Shown piece after piece: positions 15,817 through 24,112 of a stretch of 64,000 nucleotides of DNA; positions within the stretch are counted from its first letter, which is position 1; the number at the start of each line of letters is the position of its first letter. A program made the translations under genes and the position numbers. The DNA is from an uncultured Alphaproteobacteria bacterium (GTDB lineage: Bacteria > Pseudomonadota > Alphaproteobacteria > RF32 > CAG-239). The notes under the pieces are model-generated. The model was not told where the DNA came from. It was given only the letters and a program-made list of their open reading frames with translations, and ran no database searches. The stretch is taken from contig CAJUCZ010000007.1 of NCBI GenBank assembly GCA_910585375.1, positions 1-64,000 on the forward strand. Direction: 5' to 3'.

Positions 15817-16221
15817 TTATCTTTTAAGTATACTATATGCTCCGCCCATAGCAGTTCCAATAGTTTGTTCATAAAGACCGCGTTCGGGTGGAAAATTTGA
15901 ACGACCAAACTTTAGTTTTCCAACAAAGTGTCCCGCTGTTCCTCCAATAGCTCCAATGCCTATATTCTCAGCATAGTTTCCTAATGTTTCTCCAATAGTA
16001 TTTCCGTGTTCGGCTGTTCCTGTGCCATAAAAACTACTATAAGCCGCTGCCCTTTTCAATGGTATTTTTTTTATGACATTTAAATATGGTGCATTGGGAA
16101 ACTTAGCCGCTCCAATCGGCGAAGCGATTGCGCCTGCAGCCTCGGAAACAGTCGTCAAAAAAGGTGCATTTTGGCGGGCTTGTTCAAGTCGTTGTCTTTC
16201 CTCATTTCTATGAATTTTAAT
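15817..16221 (-). pseudogene. Displaced C-terminal fragment of the mosaic glycine-rich protein
   Basis: The sequence begins in frame at HRNEERQRLEQARQNAPFL and runs 3' through the body to YAEN, then a distinct tail (GIGAIGGTAGHFVGKLKFGR onward), with close identity to 17026-18066 and 42305-43273 as far as YAEN. The N-terminal two thirds are missing. The frame is open directly from the stop codon of the upstream gene (TAA 16222-16224), and no ATG precedes the homologous part; an internal TTG at 16158 is the first usual start codon. It is either a decayed copy or an orphan tail module that serves as donor for recombination. Confidence 0.7.
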
Positions 16222-16536
16222 TTATCGAAAGAGGTTGATTAATGTTGGTTTAGCCGTATCCCAATACAAAAAACAAATAACAGCACCTAAAACCAATATT
16301 ACAAAATGCAAAATTAAAAGATGATTATCCCCTTGTAACCATTTTGATTTTAAGCATAACTGAGGGGCATAATTGGGTAAAAAAGCGAAAGCTATAAAAA
16401 ATATATCAAAAAGGAAAAATAAAACAGAAAAGGGAACAATGAATTGCATTTTTAATACAAGTAATAACATTAAAAATGCGATTATGCTTGTTATCGCAGT
16501 AACAATAGAAATCTTTGTCATCATTCCCTTTTTCAT
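16222..16536 (-). CDS. Small polytopic membrane protein, cassette family member 2
   Basis: A 104-residue protein with three predicted membrane helices and an Arg-terminated tail. It is a divergent relative of the other three small membrane proteins: it lacks FPRDPR but keeps VICFLYWDTAK where they have IICxQHWEIVK. It follows the terminator of the first cassette by 70 bp and ends directly against the displaced tail fragment, so its own partner tail appears to be lost or replaced. Confidence 0.65.
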   Translation of the reverse strand: MKKGMMTKISIVTAITSIIAFLMLLLVLKMQFIVPFSVLFFLFDIFFIAFAFLPNYAPQLCLKSKWLQGDNHLLILHFVILVLGAVICFLYWDTAKPTLINLFR

Positions 16537-16605
16537 ATTTAATTTTCTTTAAGCTTGTTGCATGATTTTTTCTTCATATTATAAGCTAAAATATATTACT
16601 ATAAG

Positions 16606-16635
16606 CTAAAAGGCAAGAATAATCTTGCCTTTTAG
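16606..16635. terminator. Intrinsic terminator, repeated type (copy 2)
   Basis: CTAAAAGGCAAGA, loop, TCTTGCCTTTTAG, followed by TTGCC. It ends the transcript of 18066-16690 on the minus strand. Confidence 0.85.
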
Positions 16636-16689
16636 TTGCCTTATCTTACCAACATTTTTTAGGATATTTAAGAGGTTGTATTATTTTCC

Positions 16690-17007
16690 TTACCCCAAAT
16701 AACGCTGTAAGATTAGCTTAACAATCTCCCAATGCTGAGCACAAATAATAAGAGACAGAAAAAACAAAACCGTATCTATATAAAAAAGATAGGTACCATT
16801 TCTTGGGTCGCGAGGAAAATTAAAAAGATTATATTCAATGATAATAATGGCTGCCCATAAAACATCAAAAATAATCAGAGAAAAAGTGAGAGGAGCAATG
16901 ATATGTAATGCTATAACAAGGCATGTCAATATAAAATATATCAATGTTAGAATAAGAATTATTACATCCTTTATCTTTTCAGTCAGTATTGTACTCTTGT
17001 TGTCCAT
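16690..17007 (-). CDS. Small polytopic membrane protein, cassette family member 1
   Basis: A 105-residue protein with three predicted membrane helices. Conserved central FNFPRDPRNGTYLFY and C-terminal SLIICAQHWEIVKLILQRYLG-type ending, almost identical to the end of 43206-43604. It begins 18 bp after the mosaic gene and shares its transcript. The constant pairing with the mosaic gene suggests a functional partner; by analogy to bacteriocin and toxin loci an immunity role is possible but unproven. Confidence 0.75.
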   Translation of the reverse strand: MDNKSTILTEKIKDVIILILTLIYFILTCLVIALHIIAPLTFSLIIFDVLWAAIIIIEYNLFNFPRDPRNGTYLFYIDTVLFFLSLIICAQHWEIVKLILQRYLG

Positions 17008-17025
17008 TCCCCCTCTCTTTCGTAA

Positions 17026-18066
17026 CTATTTGCTATTATACCTATTTTTGTATAAGCTGTTATAGATTTTCTCAGTAACTGTTCCAACGCCCTGTTCAAC
17101 AAAATTTCTTGTTATTGGAAAAGCAGCCCGACCGAAAATTTTCTCACCAAAATGGTTACCAGCCATATTTCCGAACATACTTGTACCAATATTCTCAGCA
17201 TAGTTTCCTAATGTTTCTCCAACGGTATTTCCGTTTTCAGCTGTTCCTGTGCCATAAAAACTACCATAAGACGTAGCTTTTTTCAATGGTGTTTTTTTTA
17301 TGGCATTTATATATGGAGCATTAGGAAGCTTAGCCGCTCCAATCGGCGAAGCGATTGCGCCTGCAGCCTCGGAAACAGTCGTCAAAAAAGGTGCATTTTG
17401 ACGAGCTTCCTCAAGTTTTTGCCTTTCTTCATCTCTGTGGGTTATATATCCCCGCTTAAATGCTTCAGACATACTTTCGTTGTTCTTATTCCAACTGGGA
17501 ACAAGACTGCCGAGGGCATAGCCGACACCGCCCATAACTCCTTCAAGTTCATCAGACCAGCCATAAGACAATCCTTGCCGTGCCGCTGTGGACATATAAT
17601 CAGCATGGCGAACACCCTTTTGCCATAAGCTTTCTTGCGGCTGGGCAGGTTGCTGTTGTGCGCCGCCGATGGTTTCTGTTTCGCCGTACGTGGCTTGACT
17701 GGCCGGCACATAAGAACGCTGCGGTGATATGTTAGCCTGCTGCTGCATTCCATATGATCCTTGCAGTGCATGAGAGTTTTGCATTGGGGCATAAGCCCTC
17801 TGCATTTGTGCGGCTTTTTTCGCTTCTTCCTCTTCCCGTTGCTGCGCCCGAAAGTCGCTTACAATGGCTTCCAAAACTTCGCGCGTTGACATATTGGAAC
17901 AATCCGGCTGCGGATTGTCTTGCTGCCATTGGCGATAGTCATTAATCAAATTCATCATGTTTTCTTGATAGGAAAGTTCATGGTTATAAGGCTTGCGCTT
18001 AAACTTCTTTCCGAAATTGAAGCGCAGCCGACGTTGCCCGTTGTTGGAATTGCTGTTATCAAACAT
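17026..18066 (-). CDS. Mosaic glycine-rich protein with phage-type body and variable tail, copy 1
   Basis: A 346-residue protein with an excellent AAGGAGAAG site. Segments: constant basic N-terminus (1-92, GQRRLRFNFGKKFKRKPYNH; STREVLEAIVSDF), a Gln-rich linker that differs from copy 2, a constant body at about 160-300 with QGLSYGWSDELEGVMGGVGY and HRDEERQKLEEARQNAPFL followed by SEAAGAIASPIGAA, then a variable tail of about 50 residues after YAEN with spaced glycines. The body pattern (G-G/W-DE, then a charged stretch, then AGAIASP) is common in phage internal or tail proteins, so phage ancestry is likely. No signal peptide. Role unknown; the tail resembles membrane-active peptides. Confidence 0.75.
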   Translation of the reverse strand: MFDNSNSNNGQRRLRFNFGKKFKRKPYNHELSYQENMMNLINDYRQWQQDNPQPDCSNMSTREVLEAIVSDFRAQQREEEEAKKAAQMQRAYAPMQNSHALQGSYGMQQQANISPQRSYVPASQATYGETETIGGAQQQPAQPQESLWQKGVRHADYMSTAARQGLSYGWSDELEGVMGGVGYALGSLVPSWNKNNESMSEAFKRGYITHRDEERQKLEEARQNAPFLTTVSEAAGAIASPIGAAKLPNAPYINAIKKTPLKKATSYGSFYGTGTAENGNTVGETLGNYAENIGTSMFGNMAGNHFGEKIFGRAAFPITRNFVEQGVGTVTEKIYNSLYKNRYNSK

Positions 18067-18278
18067 TTTTCTTCTCCTTTTATAAAATTAATACATAACA
18101 GGAAATTTATTTTCCGCCAGAAACGGTCAAATTAAATTCCTTATATATTCAAATAGAGAATAATATTCAATAACACAAGCCCGCAAACCGCAAAATGCAA
18201 ATTTTTTTCAAAAAAAAAGCACTACAACAACATTAAGACCGCACAGCCTGACACCAGATTTTTTTGACTGCAAACCTC

Positions 18279-18305
18279 TTGACTTGCCGTATCTTTTGTT
18301 ATATG
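18279..18305 (+). promoter_or_regulatory. Promoter of small membrane gene
   Basis: TTGACT, 15 bases, TATATG, then a leader with AATTATTATTTAAATTATC and no Shine-Dalgarno site before the ATG at 18346. The spacing is short, so the exact -35 is uncertain. Confidence 0.45.
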
Positions 18306-18345
18306 TTCCCGCTCACTTAACAATTATTATTTAAATTATCAATTT

Positions 18346-18693
18346 ATGGAAAAATTTTTGAAAACCTGCTGGGAATCGTTTGAAGCTTTTTGCAGCTTTC
18401 TTTATCGGGTGTTTATCGACAGCGGAAAACTTGACAGTTTTTATGACTGGGCGTGTGATCATGTGATTGTTACGGCCATTCTTCTGGTATTGATTGCCAT
18501 TGCATTGTTTTGGTTTGCAAAATCGGCAAAGAACATCGGCATTATTGCTTTTTCGGCCTTTGCGGCTTTTTGTGCGTTAAATTACTATTTTGAACCGCAT
18601 GACGAAAGTTTTAATGTTTTTATTCTGGCTATTCTGGTGGCATCCGGTTTTGGCATTTTCTTCGGCGTTTACAGGTTAAAAAGAATGTTCTGA
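18346..18693 (+). CDS. Small predicted membrane protein, unknown
   Basis: A 115-residue protein. Three hydrophobic helices: VIVTAILLVLIAIALFWFA, NIGIIAFSAFAAFCALNYYF and VFILAILVASGFGIFFGVY. The N-terminus (FLKTCWESFEAFCSFLYRVF) may be an amphipathic helix. It belongs to the group of small genes here with AT-rich leaders lacking Shine-Dalgarno sites. Not recognised. Confidence 0.65.
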   Translation: MEKFLKTCWESFEAFCSFLYRVFIDSGKLDSFYDWACDHVIVTAILLVLIAIALFWFAKSAKNIGIIAFSAFAAFCALNYYFEPHDESFNVFILAILVASGFGIFFGVYRLKRMF

Positions 18694-18696
18694 CAC

Positions 18697-18732
18697 AAAA
18701 AGGCCTTATCCACACGGATAAAGCCTTTTTTT
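18697..18732. terminator. Bidirectional intrinsic terminator
   Basis: AAAAAGGCCTTATCC, acac loop, GGATAAAGCCTTTTT, between the convergent genes ending at 18693 and 18735. Confidence 0.85.
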
Positions 18733-18734
18733 TA

Positions 18735-19943
18735 TTACTGATAGTCAAATGCGTTTTTAAATTTTCCGCGGTTGAAAGCTTCGTCAAAGACAAGCGTATA
18801 GACCCCGTCTTTTTTGGTATAAGCCTCAACATCGACCTTACCGGACAATTTTTCGTTATCCGTCCAGAATTCAGCCCCTTCAATGCCGGTATAAAAATTT
18901 TTGACCGGCCATTTTTTGTTTCCGCAAAGCAGATAAGTGCTGTCTTTGCTCACAACGGCAATAGTATCATAACTGGCGGCAACAGGCTTATGCCCTGCGT
19001 CAAAAACCGTGAATTCCGAGGCATCATCAACGTCTTCACACAATTCACGGCCGTTTTGGTCGTAAATTGTACCGCCGGACAGAAGATAAGCCCCATAAAC
19101 GTATAAATGGCAGAAAGACATACCGACAATTGTTTCCCGACCTGTTTTCAGGTTTTTGATAATACATTTATCATTATCGCAAACTGCAAAGACTTCAGGA
19201 TTCCAATTATTCAACGCCTGCCACCGTGCCGGCAGGAGCTCATCTCCGTCCAATGAATAAGCACCAAAACACGCGTGCTCATCTTCAACAATAAAGACGC
19301 CGTTATGGTAGTTGATGTCATCAAATGCTGCAGGAACAACCAGTTTTCCGTCTGAAAGTCTGGCAATACCAAGCCGGCGGTTTTTGAAGACCAACATATA
19401 GCCGGTGTTTTCAAAGCCAAAACCCAAACCATGCGCCGAAACGTTCACCCAGTTGCTGAGCTTTTCATATTCCGGAGGCAGGATGGTTTGCAAATCCGGC
19501 GACAATATGCCGTATTTACCCTTGGTTTTTATCCGGATAAAATTTGTGCCATTGTTTTCAAAGCCGATTTCCTCATAATCAGCCAGCAGGACGCTGCCAT
19601 CTTCCGCGAACAAGCTTGTCCGACCGTTTTTGCTTGCAAAAAAATACAAAGACGATCCGCTTTTCCAGTTGCGCCAATCCAGCTTGTCATATTCCGCCGG
19701 AATGACTGCCTTTTGGACGTTCCCGTCTTTTTTGACAAGTCCGTATCTGCCGTTTTGTTCAATCAGATACAACCCTTTGGCAGAAGAAACGACACTTGTG
19801 CTGCCTGAAACATTTTTGGTTTGAGGCGACAGACTTGAATCTGAAGACGGGGGACAATTTTCCGCTTTGTTCCGGCAGGCAAAAAGCAACAAAATAACAA
19901 TGCCCGATAAGGCAAAACACAATTTTTTTAAACTCACATTCAT
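18735..19943 (-). CDS. WG-repeat lipoprotein
   Basis: A 402-residue exported lipoprotein: signal helix LCFALSGIVILLLFAC with the lipobox Cys at about residue 23, then a Ser-rich linker. The rest is built of WG-type repeats, seen as NGRYGLVKKDGNV, PAEYDKLDWRNW, KGKYGILSPDLQTILPPEYE and RRLGIARLSDGKLVVPAAFD. These repeats usually form beta-propeller-like or solenoid surfaces of unknown binding function. The gene stands alone and is preceded by an AT-rich region without a strong Shine-Dalgarno site. Confidence 0.8.
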   Translation of the reverse strand: MNVSLKKLCFALSGIVILLLFACRNKAENCPPSSDSSLSPQTKNVSGSTSVVSSAKGLYLIEQNGRYGLVKKDGNVQKAVIPAEYDKLDWRNWKSGSSLYFFASKNGRTSLFAEDGSVLLADYEEIGFENNGTNFIRIKTKGKYGILSPDLQTILPPEYEKLSNWVNVSAHGLGFGFENTGYMLVFKNRRLGIARLSDGKLVVPAAFDDINYHNGVFIVEDEHACFGAYSLDGDELLPARWQALNNWNPEVFAVCDNDKCIIKNLKTGRETIVGMSFCHLYVYGAYLLSGGTIYDQNGRELCEDVDDASEFTVFDAGHKPVAASYDTIAVVSKDSTYLLCGNKKWPVKNFYTGIEGAEFWTDNEKLSGKVDVEAYTKKDGVYTLVFDEAFNRGKFKNAFDYQ

Positions 19944-20112
19944 AAAACAGATTTTTTTAATTAATAAATATTTAAGTCTTAGTCTGTTTGCGGTTCAAAA
20001 ACGTTTGACCTTTTTCGCAATAATAAAACAGAATAATACTTTTGGGACTGACGGTATAACATGCCATTTCACAAAATGCAAGAAAATTTCCGCCTTCCAT
20101 TACAGACAACCA

Positions 20113-20139
20113 TTGACAAAAGTTTTTTTATATTATAAT
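20113..20139 (+). promoter_or_regulatory. Promoter of membrane gene 20180-20827
   Basis: TTGACA, 15 bases, TATAAT, then a 40-base AT-rich leader containing AACATTATTATTAATAAC and no Shine-Dalgarno site. Confidence 0.6.
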
Positions 20140-20179
20140 TTCTGACAGCTAACATTATTATTAATAACAAAATATATTT

Positions 20180-20827
20180 ATGAATCCTTATGTTATTATT
20201 TTCGTGATTATCATTGCCGTTTGGGCGGGAATAAAATGGAGAGTAGTATCTAAAAAAAACCTAGCGGCCCTGTTTTCCGGAAATGCTACGGAAGTAATCG
20301 ACTCGTTGATTAAAATCATTGTCATTCCGGCCATTATTCTGGATCTTTGCTTATATGCAAATTGGGAGCAGCTTTTTACTTTGTCATTTATGAAAATGTT
20401 TTTACCATTCCTCATTTGTTTAGGAGTGTTAGAATTTTATTTTTTGCTCCGGATTTGGTTTCGGACAAAGCGGTTTTATCATCAATTATGGCATCTGAGA
20501 TGCGGTCATTTTTCCGGAATGGCTTACGGCAGCTGGCGGTATTATAATGCTTGGATACATCAAAAATATCCGCAGCTTGGGGAAAAATCCTTCAAAGATG
20601 AAGTTAAATATGCCCACTGGCCGAAAACCTGGAGAATAATCATCTTACTTACAGGAATAGGACATGGAATTCTGGCAAGAGCATCTTATTTGTATGCACC
20701 TGAATTATATGAATATTCTTTATGGGCATTAGGATGGTACATAAGTCTGCTCTGTTTAAGTTTAATATTCACACCATTGGGAAATCCGACCAGTGATTCT
20801 GCTGTAAAAAAAATACTGGAAAATTAA
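20180..20827 (+). CDS. Predicted multi-pass membrane protein, unknown
   Basis: A 215-residue protein with about five membrane helices (residues 3-20, 44-62, 70-90, about 150-168 and 182-200). A soluble loop in the middle is rich in aromatic residues (RFYHQLWHLRCGHFSGMAYG). The AT-rich, Shine-Dalgarno-free leader matches other orphan genes in the window. No family recognised. Confidence 0.65.
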   Translation: MNPYVIIFVIIIAVWAGIKWRVVSKKNLAALFSGNATEVIDSLIKIIVIPAIILDLCLYANWEQLFTLSFMKMFLPFLICLGVLEFYFLLRIWFRTKRFYHQLWHLRCGHFSGMAYGSWRYYNAWIHQKYPQLGEKSFKDEVKYAHWPKTWRIIILLTGIGHGILARASYLYAPELYEYSLWALGWYISLLCLSLIFTPLGNPTSDSAVKKILEN

Positions 20828-20833
20828 AAAATC

Positions 20834-20868
20834 GCCCCTTTGTCTCAAAAAGACAAAGGGGTTTTGTT
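20834..20868 (+). terminator. Intrinsic terminator
   Basis: CCCCTTTGTC, seven-base loop, GACAAAGGGG, then TTTTGTTTT. Confidence 0.9.
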
Positions 20869-20889
20869 TTATTGCCCGCAAAATAAAAT

Positions 20890-20918
20890 TTGACAAAAAA
20901 AGCATTTCAAATTATACT
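20890..20918 (+). promoter_or_regulatory. Strong sigma-70-type promoter
   Basis: TTGACA, 17 bases, TATACT; the leader has TTTATTATTAATC and no Shine-Dalgarno site before ATG 20960. Confidence 0.7.
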
Positions 20919-20959
20919 GTTTTCAGTTCATTTATTATTAATCTTTAAAATTCAATCTT

Positions 20960-21499
20960 ATGAAACTTATTATTTTAGTGTCGTTTCTTTGGTGTTTATA
21001 CGCTTCCGTTCTGGCTGTTCAGAAAAGCAAAACTGTTGGCATTCTGTCAAAAATAATGAAGGATATGTATGCTCCCGCATCTTTGGAACAGGCCCGGCAA
21101 AATGTTGAGCTATTACAAAAGCCTGATAACCGCTTAAACGGAAAATCTCCGGCTGACGCCATAAACGATTTTATGGTTTCCAAAATTTTGAAACATTTAA
21201 TGTGGTTCAATATGGCAATTGCCGCCTTCAGTACCGGAATGATTATCATCACCGTTCATTTTCTTCCGATCGGCCTATACAGCTTTATGATTACGGGAGC
21301 CGTTATTTCCCTCTGTTGGAGCGGGCTTAACATTGCCGTTCTCTTCTGCGCCGACAGCAAATTAATGCAGCTTATCATCAACTACATTACCATTTGTGAA
21401 GAACCGCGGTTTTGGGATACGGACAATCCGGCAGAAGCCCGAGAAAAATTCAGACCAGAAGCCATATTCAAAATGGCAACGAAAATGTATCCGCTTTAA
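20960..21499 (+). CDS. Predicted membrane protein, unknown
   Basis: A 179-residue protein. One N-terminal hydrophobic helix (LIILVSFLWCLYASVLAV) and two central ones (NMAIAAFSTGMIIITVHFL and GLYSFMITGAVISLCWSGLN). The soluble parts carry SLEQARQNVELLQKPDNRL and a C-terminal EEPRFWDTDNPAEAREKF. Shine-Dalgarno-free AT-rich leader. Not recognised. Confidence 0.65.
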   Translation: MKLIILVSFLWCLYASVLAVQKSKTVGILSKIMKDMYAPASLEQARQNVELLQKPDNRLNGKSPADAINDFMVSKILKHLMWFNMAIAAFSTGMIIITVHFLPIGLYSFMITGAVISLCWSGLNIAVLFCADSKLMQLIINYITICEEPRFWDTDNPAEAREKFRPEAIFKMATKMYPL

Positions 21500-21506
21500 C
21501 TTTAAT

Positions 21507-21537
21507 CCCCTTTGTTTTCCGGCAAAGGGGGTTTTTT
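21507..21537. terminator. Intrinsic terminator
   Basis: CCCCTTTG, eight-base loop, CAAAGGGG, TTTTTT. It lies between the convergent genes ending at 21499 and 21541. Confidence 0.85.
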
Positions 21538-21540
21538 GTT

Positions 21541-22641
21541 TCAGGGTTCAAAAATCTCACCGCCGACCATCGGTTCCGGCACCCCGGTCGTTGCCGGAAA
21601 ACTGATTGGCAGATTATACAGCCGGCGCACGGCCATAAAAGCAAAAGCCTGCGCTTCCAGTTCATCGGCATTCCACCCTAAATCATTGGCCGTCCGAACC
21701 TCGACATTTTCAAACCGTTGGCGGATAAAACGCACTAAAGTCGGGTTTCTGGCACCGCCGCCGCAGATAATTATCTGTCTGGGCATTTCCGGTAAATACA
21801 TGGCGCAGGAATAAGCAACCGCCTCGGCCGTAAACGCCGTTGCCGTTGCTGCGCCGTCTTCCAGACTCAAGCCTTCCAGATGTTCCAGTTTGTCCCGAAA
21901 GATATTGCGGTCAATTGACTTGGGCGGATACTGAGCAAAATATTTATGACGCATCAGCGCTGCCAGCACCTTGCCGTTAATATTTCCCAAAGCGGCCAGT
22001 TTGCCGTTATAATCCATGTGTTGTCCGGCGTGTTTTAAAACCCAGTCGTTTATCGGCGCATTGCCGGGGCCGGTATCAAAAGCCAACATCTCGCCGTTTG
22101 AGCCGATCCATGTAATATTGGACACGCCGCCGATATTCAGGACACCGACCGGTTTTTCCATATTGGCGCAGAGGGCATTATGAAACACCGGCACCAAAGG
22201 AGCGCCCTCGCCGCCTGCGGCAACATCGGCATTGCGAAAACGGCAGACGACTTTTATTCCGGTCTGCTCTGCCAGCGCTGCACCGTTGCCAATCTGGTGA
22301 GTATAGCGGTTTTGGGGCTCGTGATGGATGGTATGTCCATGAAAACCGATTACATCTATTTTTTCATCCGTATCGGCAATAAATTCTTTAACGGCAGCGG
22401 CATGGAAACGGGTCAGTTCCTCTTCCACCTGACGGATTTGAGCGGCATCATTTTCGTTATCAGGCTTTTTGCCGAGAACGGCACGGATATTTTCACGCAT
22501 GACCTCGTCATAAGGAACTGTTCGGGACGGGCCGAAGTCATAAACGTCAAAACCGTCGGTTGTTATGGCGGCAATATCCACGCCGTCCAGCGAGGTTCCG
22601 CTCATCAGTCCCAAAGCTCTTACTTTTTTTATCAAATCCAT
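21541..22641 (-). CDS. anmK: Anhydro-N-acetylmuramic acid kinase
   Basis: Converts 1,6-anhydro-MurNAc from cell-wall turnover to MurNAc-6-phosphate. Start chosen at MDLIKKV (22641), giving 366 residues, the family length; an ATG ten codons upstream (22671) is also open. Motifs: LGLMSGTSLDGVDIA (phosphate-binding loop), HGHTIHH, the catalytic region GGVSNITW, DTGPGNAPINDWV and IICGGGARNPTLVRF. It is monocistronic; no MurQ or AmpG gene is seen beside it. Confidence 0.95.
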   Translation of the reverse strand: MDLIKKVRALGLMSGTSLDGVDIAAITTDGFDVYDFGPSRTVPYDEVMRENIRAVLGKKPDNENDAAQIRQVEEELTRFHAAAVKEFIADTDEKIDVIGFHGHTIHHEPQNRYTHQIGNGAALAEQTGIKVVCRFRNADVAAGGEGAPLVPVFHNALCANMEKPVGVLNIGGVSNITWIGSNGEMLAFDTGPGNAPINDWVLKHAGQHMDYNGKLAALGNINGKVLAALMRHKYFAQYPPKSIDRNIFRDKLEHLEGLSLEDGAATATAFTAEAVAYSCAMYLPEMPRQIIICGGGARNPTLVRFIRQRFENVEVRTANDLGWNADELEAQAFAFMAVRRLYNLPISFPATTGVPEPMVGGEIFEP

Positions 22642-22732
22642 GTCAAAAATTCGCTCTTTTCTGTATTGCATTGTTTGAATATTATGTTACTATCCGTTAA
22701 GAATTGGTTATATTTTTATTTAGGAAAAGGAA

Positions 22733-23989
22733 ATGAGTAATTTTAAGTCACAGTTTTTTAACCTGATGGCCGAACGCGGTTTTTACAATCAATGCACTAA
22801 TGAAAACGGCTTTGACTCTTATCTCTACGATTGCGAGAAATCAGGGAAGCCGGCTGTGGGTTATCTGGGCTCGGATCCGACCGGCGATAGTCTGCATGTG
22901 GGGCATATCGTTCCTTTGATGATGATGCGGTGGTTTCAGAAATGCGGGCATAAGCCGATTACACTGGTGGGCGGCGCAACCGCGCGAATCGGGGATCCGT
23001 CCGGCAAAGACAAGCTGCGGCCGTTTTTGGACGAAGAAACGCTGCAACACAATATTGAAGGCCTGAAAAAATCTTTCAGCAAATTTCTTAAGTTCGGCGA
23101 CGGCGCCAACGATGCGCTGATGGTTGACAACTGGGACTGGTTCAAAGATATCAACTATCTTGAATTTCTGCGTGATATCGGCACTTGTTATTCCGTCAAC
23201 CGCATGCTGACGATGGATAGCGTGAAATCGCGTCTGGAACGTGAACAACCGATGTCTTTTCTGGAATTTAACTATATGCTGCTGCAAGGTTACGACTTCT
23301 GCGTTTTATACAACAAATACGGTTGCCGCGCGCAGATTGCGGGTTCCGACCAATGGGGAAACATCACATCGGGTACCGAACTCGGACGCCGCCGTTATGA
23401 CGTGGAGCTTTTTGGTTTTACCAGCCCGATTATCACTGACTCTTCCGGCAAAAAAATGGGAAAATCCGAGGGCAACGCCGTTTGGATTAATGAAGAAAAG
23501 CTGCCGGCGTATAATTACTACCAGTATTTCCGCAATATCGGCGATGCCGAAGTCGGCAAATGCCTGCGCATTTATACCGATTTGCCGATTGACGAAATCC
23601 GCCGGCTGGAGAGTCTTAAAGATCAGGAAATCAACGAGGCCAAAAAGATTCTGGCTTTTGAGGCAACCCGAATCTGCCGCGGCGAAGAAGAAGCAAGGCT
23701 GGCACAAGAAAGCGCCATCAAGACTTTTGAGCAGGGCGGCATGGGCGGCGAACTGCCCAGCATTGAAGTTGCCGATGTTAACGGCCTTGGCGTTTTGGAT
23801 GCCTTTTTGCAGATTGGTTTTGTGGAGAGCAAAGGCGAAGCCCGCCGCTTGATGAAGCAAAACGGACTGAAAATCAATGACAAAGTCGTTACCGATGAGA
23901 ATTATCATTTTTCGGCAACAGACTTGATTGACGGCAAAATCAAACTTTCTCAGGGCAAGAAAAAACACGGCCTGATTAAGGTCGCATAA
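22733..23989 (+). CDS. tyrS: Tyrosyl-tRNA synthetase
   Basis: Class Ic synthetase, 418 residues, the usual bacterial TyrRS length. HIGH motif HVGH in GDSLHVGHIVPLMMM (about 52-66); tyrosine pocket QGYDFCVLY; AGSDQWGNITSGTEL; KMSKS motif present as KMGKS in SSGKKMGKSEGNAVW. The C-terminal S4-like RNA-binding domain starts near VESKGEARRLMKQNGLKIND. The AAAAGGAA site is well placed, and a UUCG-capped terminator follows. Confidence 0.97.
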   Translation: MSNFKSQFFNLMAERGFYNQCTNENGFDSYLYDCEKSGKPAVGYLGSDPTGDSLHVGHIVPLMMMRWFQKCGHKPITLVGGATARIGDPSGKDKLRPFLDEETLQHNIEGLKKSFSKFLKFGDGANDALMVDNWDWFKDINYLEFLRDIGTCYSVNRMLTMDSVKSRLEREQPMSFLEFNYMLLQGYDFCVLYNKYGCRAQIAGSDQWGNITSGTELGRRRYDVELFGFTSPIITDSSGKKMGKSEGNAVWINEEKLPAYNYYQYFRNIGDAEVGKCLRIYTDLPIDEIRRLESLKDQEINEAKKILAFEATRICRGEEEARLAQESAIKTFEQGGMGGELPSIEVADVNGLGVLDAFLQIGFVESKGEARRLMKQNGLKINDKVVTDENYHFSATDLIDGKIKLSQGKKKHGLIKVA

Positions 23990-24010
23990 ACTTTTATTTG
24001 CGCATGGACA

Positions 24011-24037
24011 GAGGAATCTTCGGATTCCTCTTTTTTT
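24011..24037 (+). terminator. Terminator of tyrS
   Basis: GAGGAATC-ttcg-GATTCCTC followed by seven Ts; the UUCG tetraloop gives extra stability. Confidence 0.9.
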
Positions 24038-24050
24038 ATGGAAAAAAGGC

Positions 24051-24079
24051 TTGCCTTTCTGAAAAGAATATGATATATG
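24051..24079 (+). promoter_or_regulatory. Promoter of two-gene operon
   Basis: TTGCCT, 17 bases, TATATG, followed by an AT-rich leader with AATTAATTATTATATAAATT and no Shine-Dalgarno site. Confidence 0.55.
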
Positions 24080-24112
24080 ACAAAATTGTACGAATTAATT
24101 ATTATATAAATT

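Larger units (their letters stand above)
16600..18220 (-). repeat. Long inverted repeat arm 1 (mosaic gene locus)
   Basis: This interval matches 42153-43690 in opposite orientation. The leader (about 140 bases before the gene), most of the mosaic gene, the 3' end of the membrane-protein gene and the terminator are nearly identical; the inter-domain linker and the tail are diverged. The two arms enclose about 24 kb containing anmK, tyrS, the Bat operon, dtd and dnaK. Confidence 0.85.
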
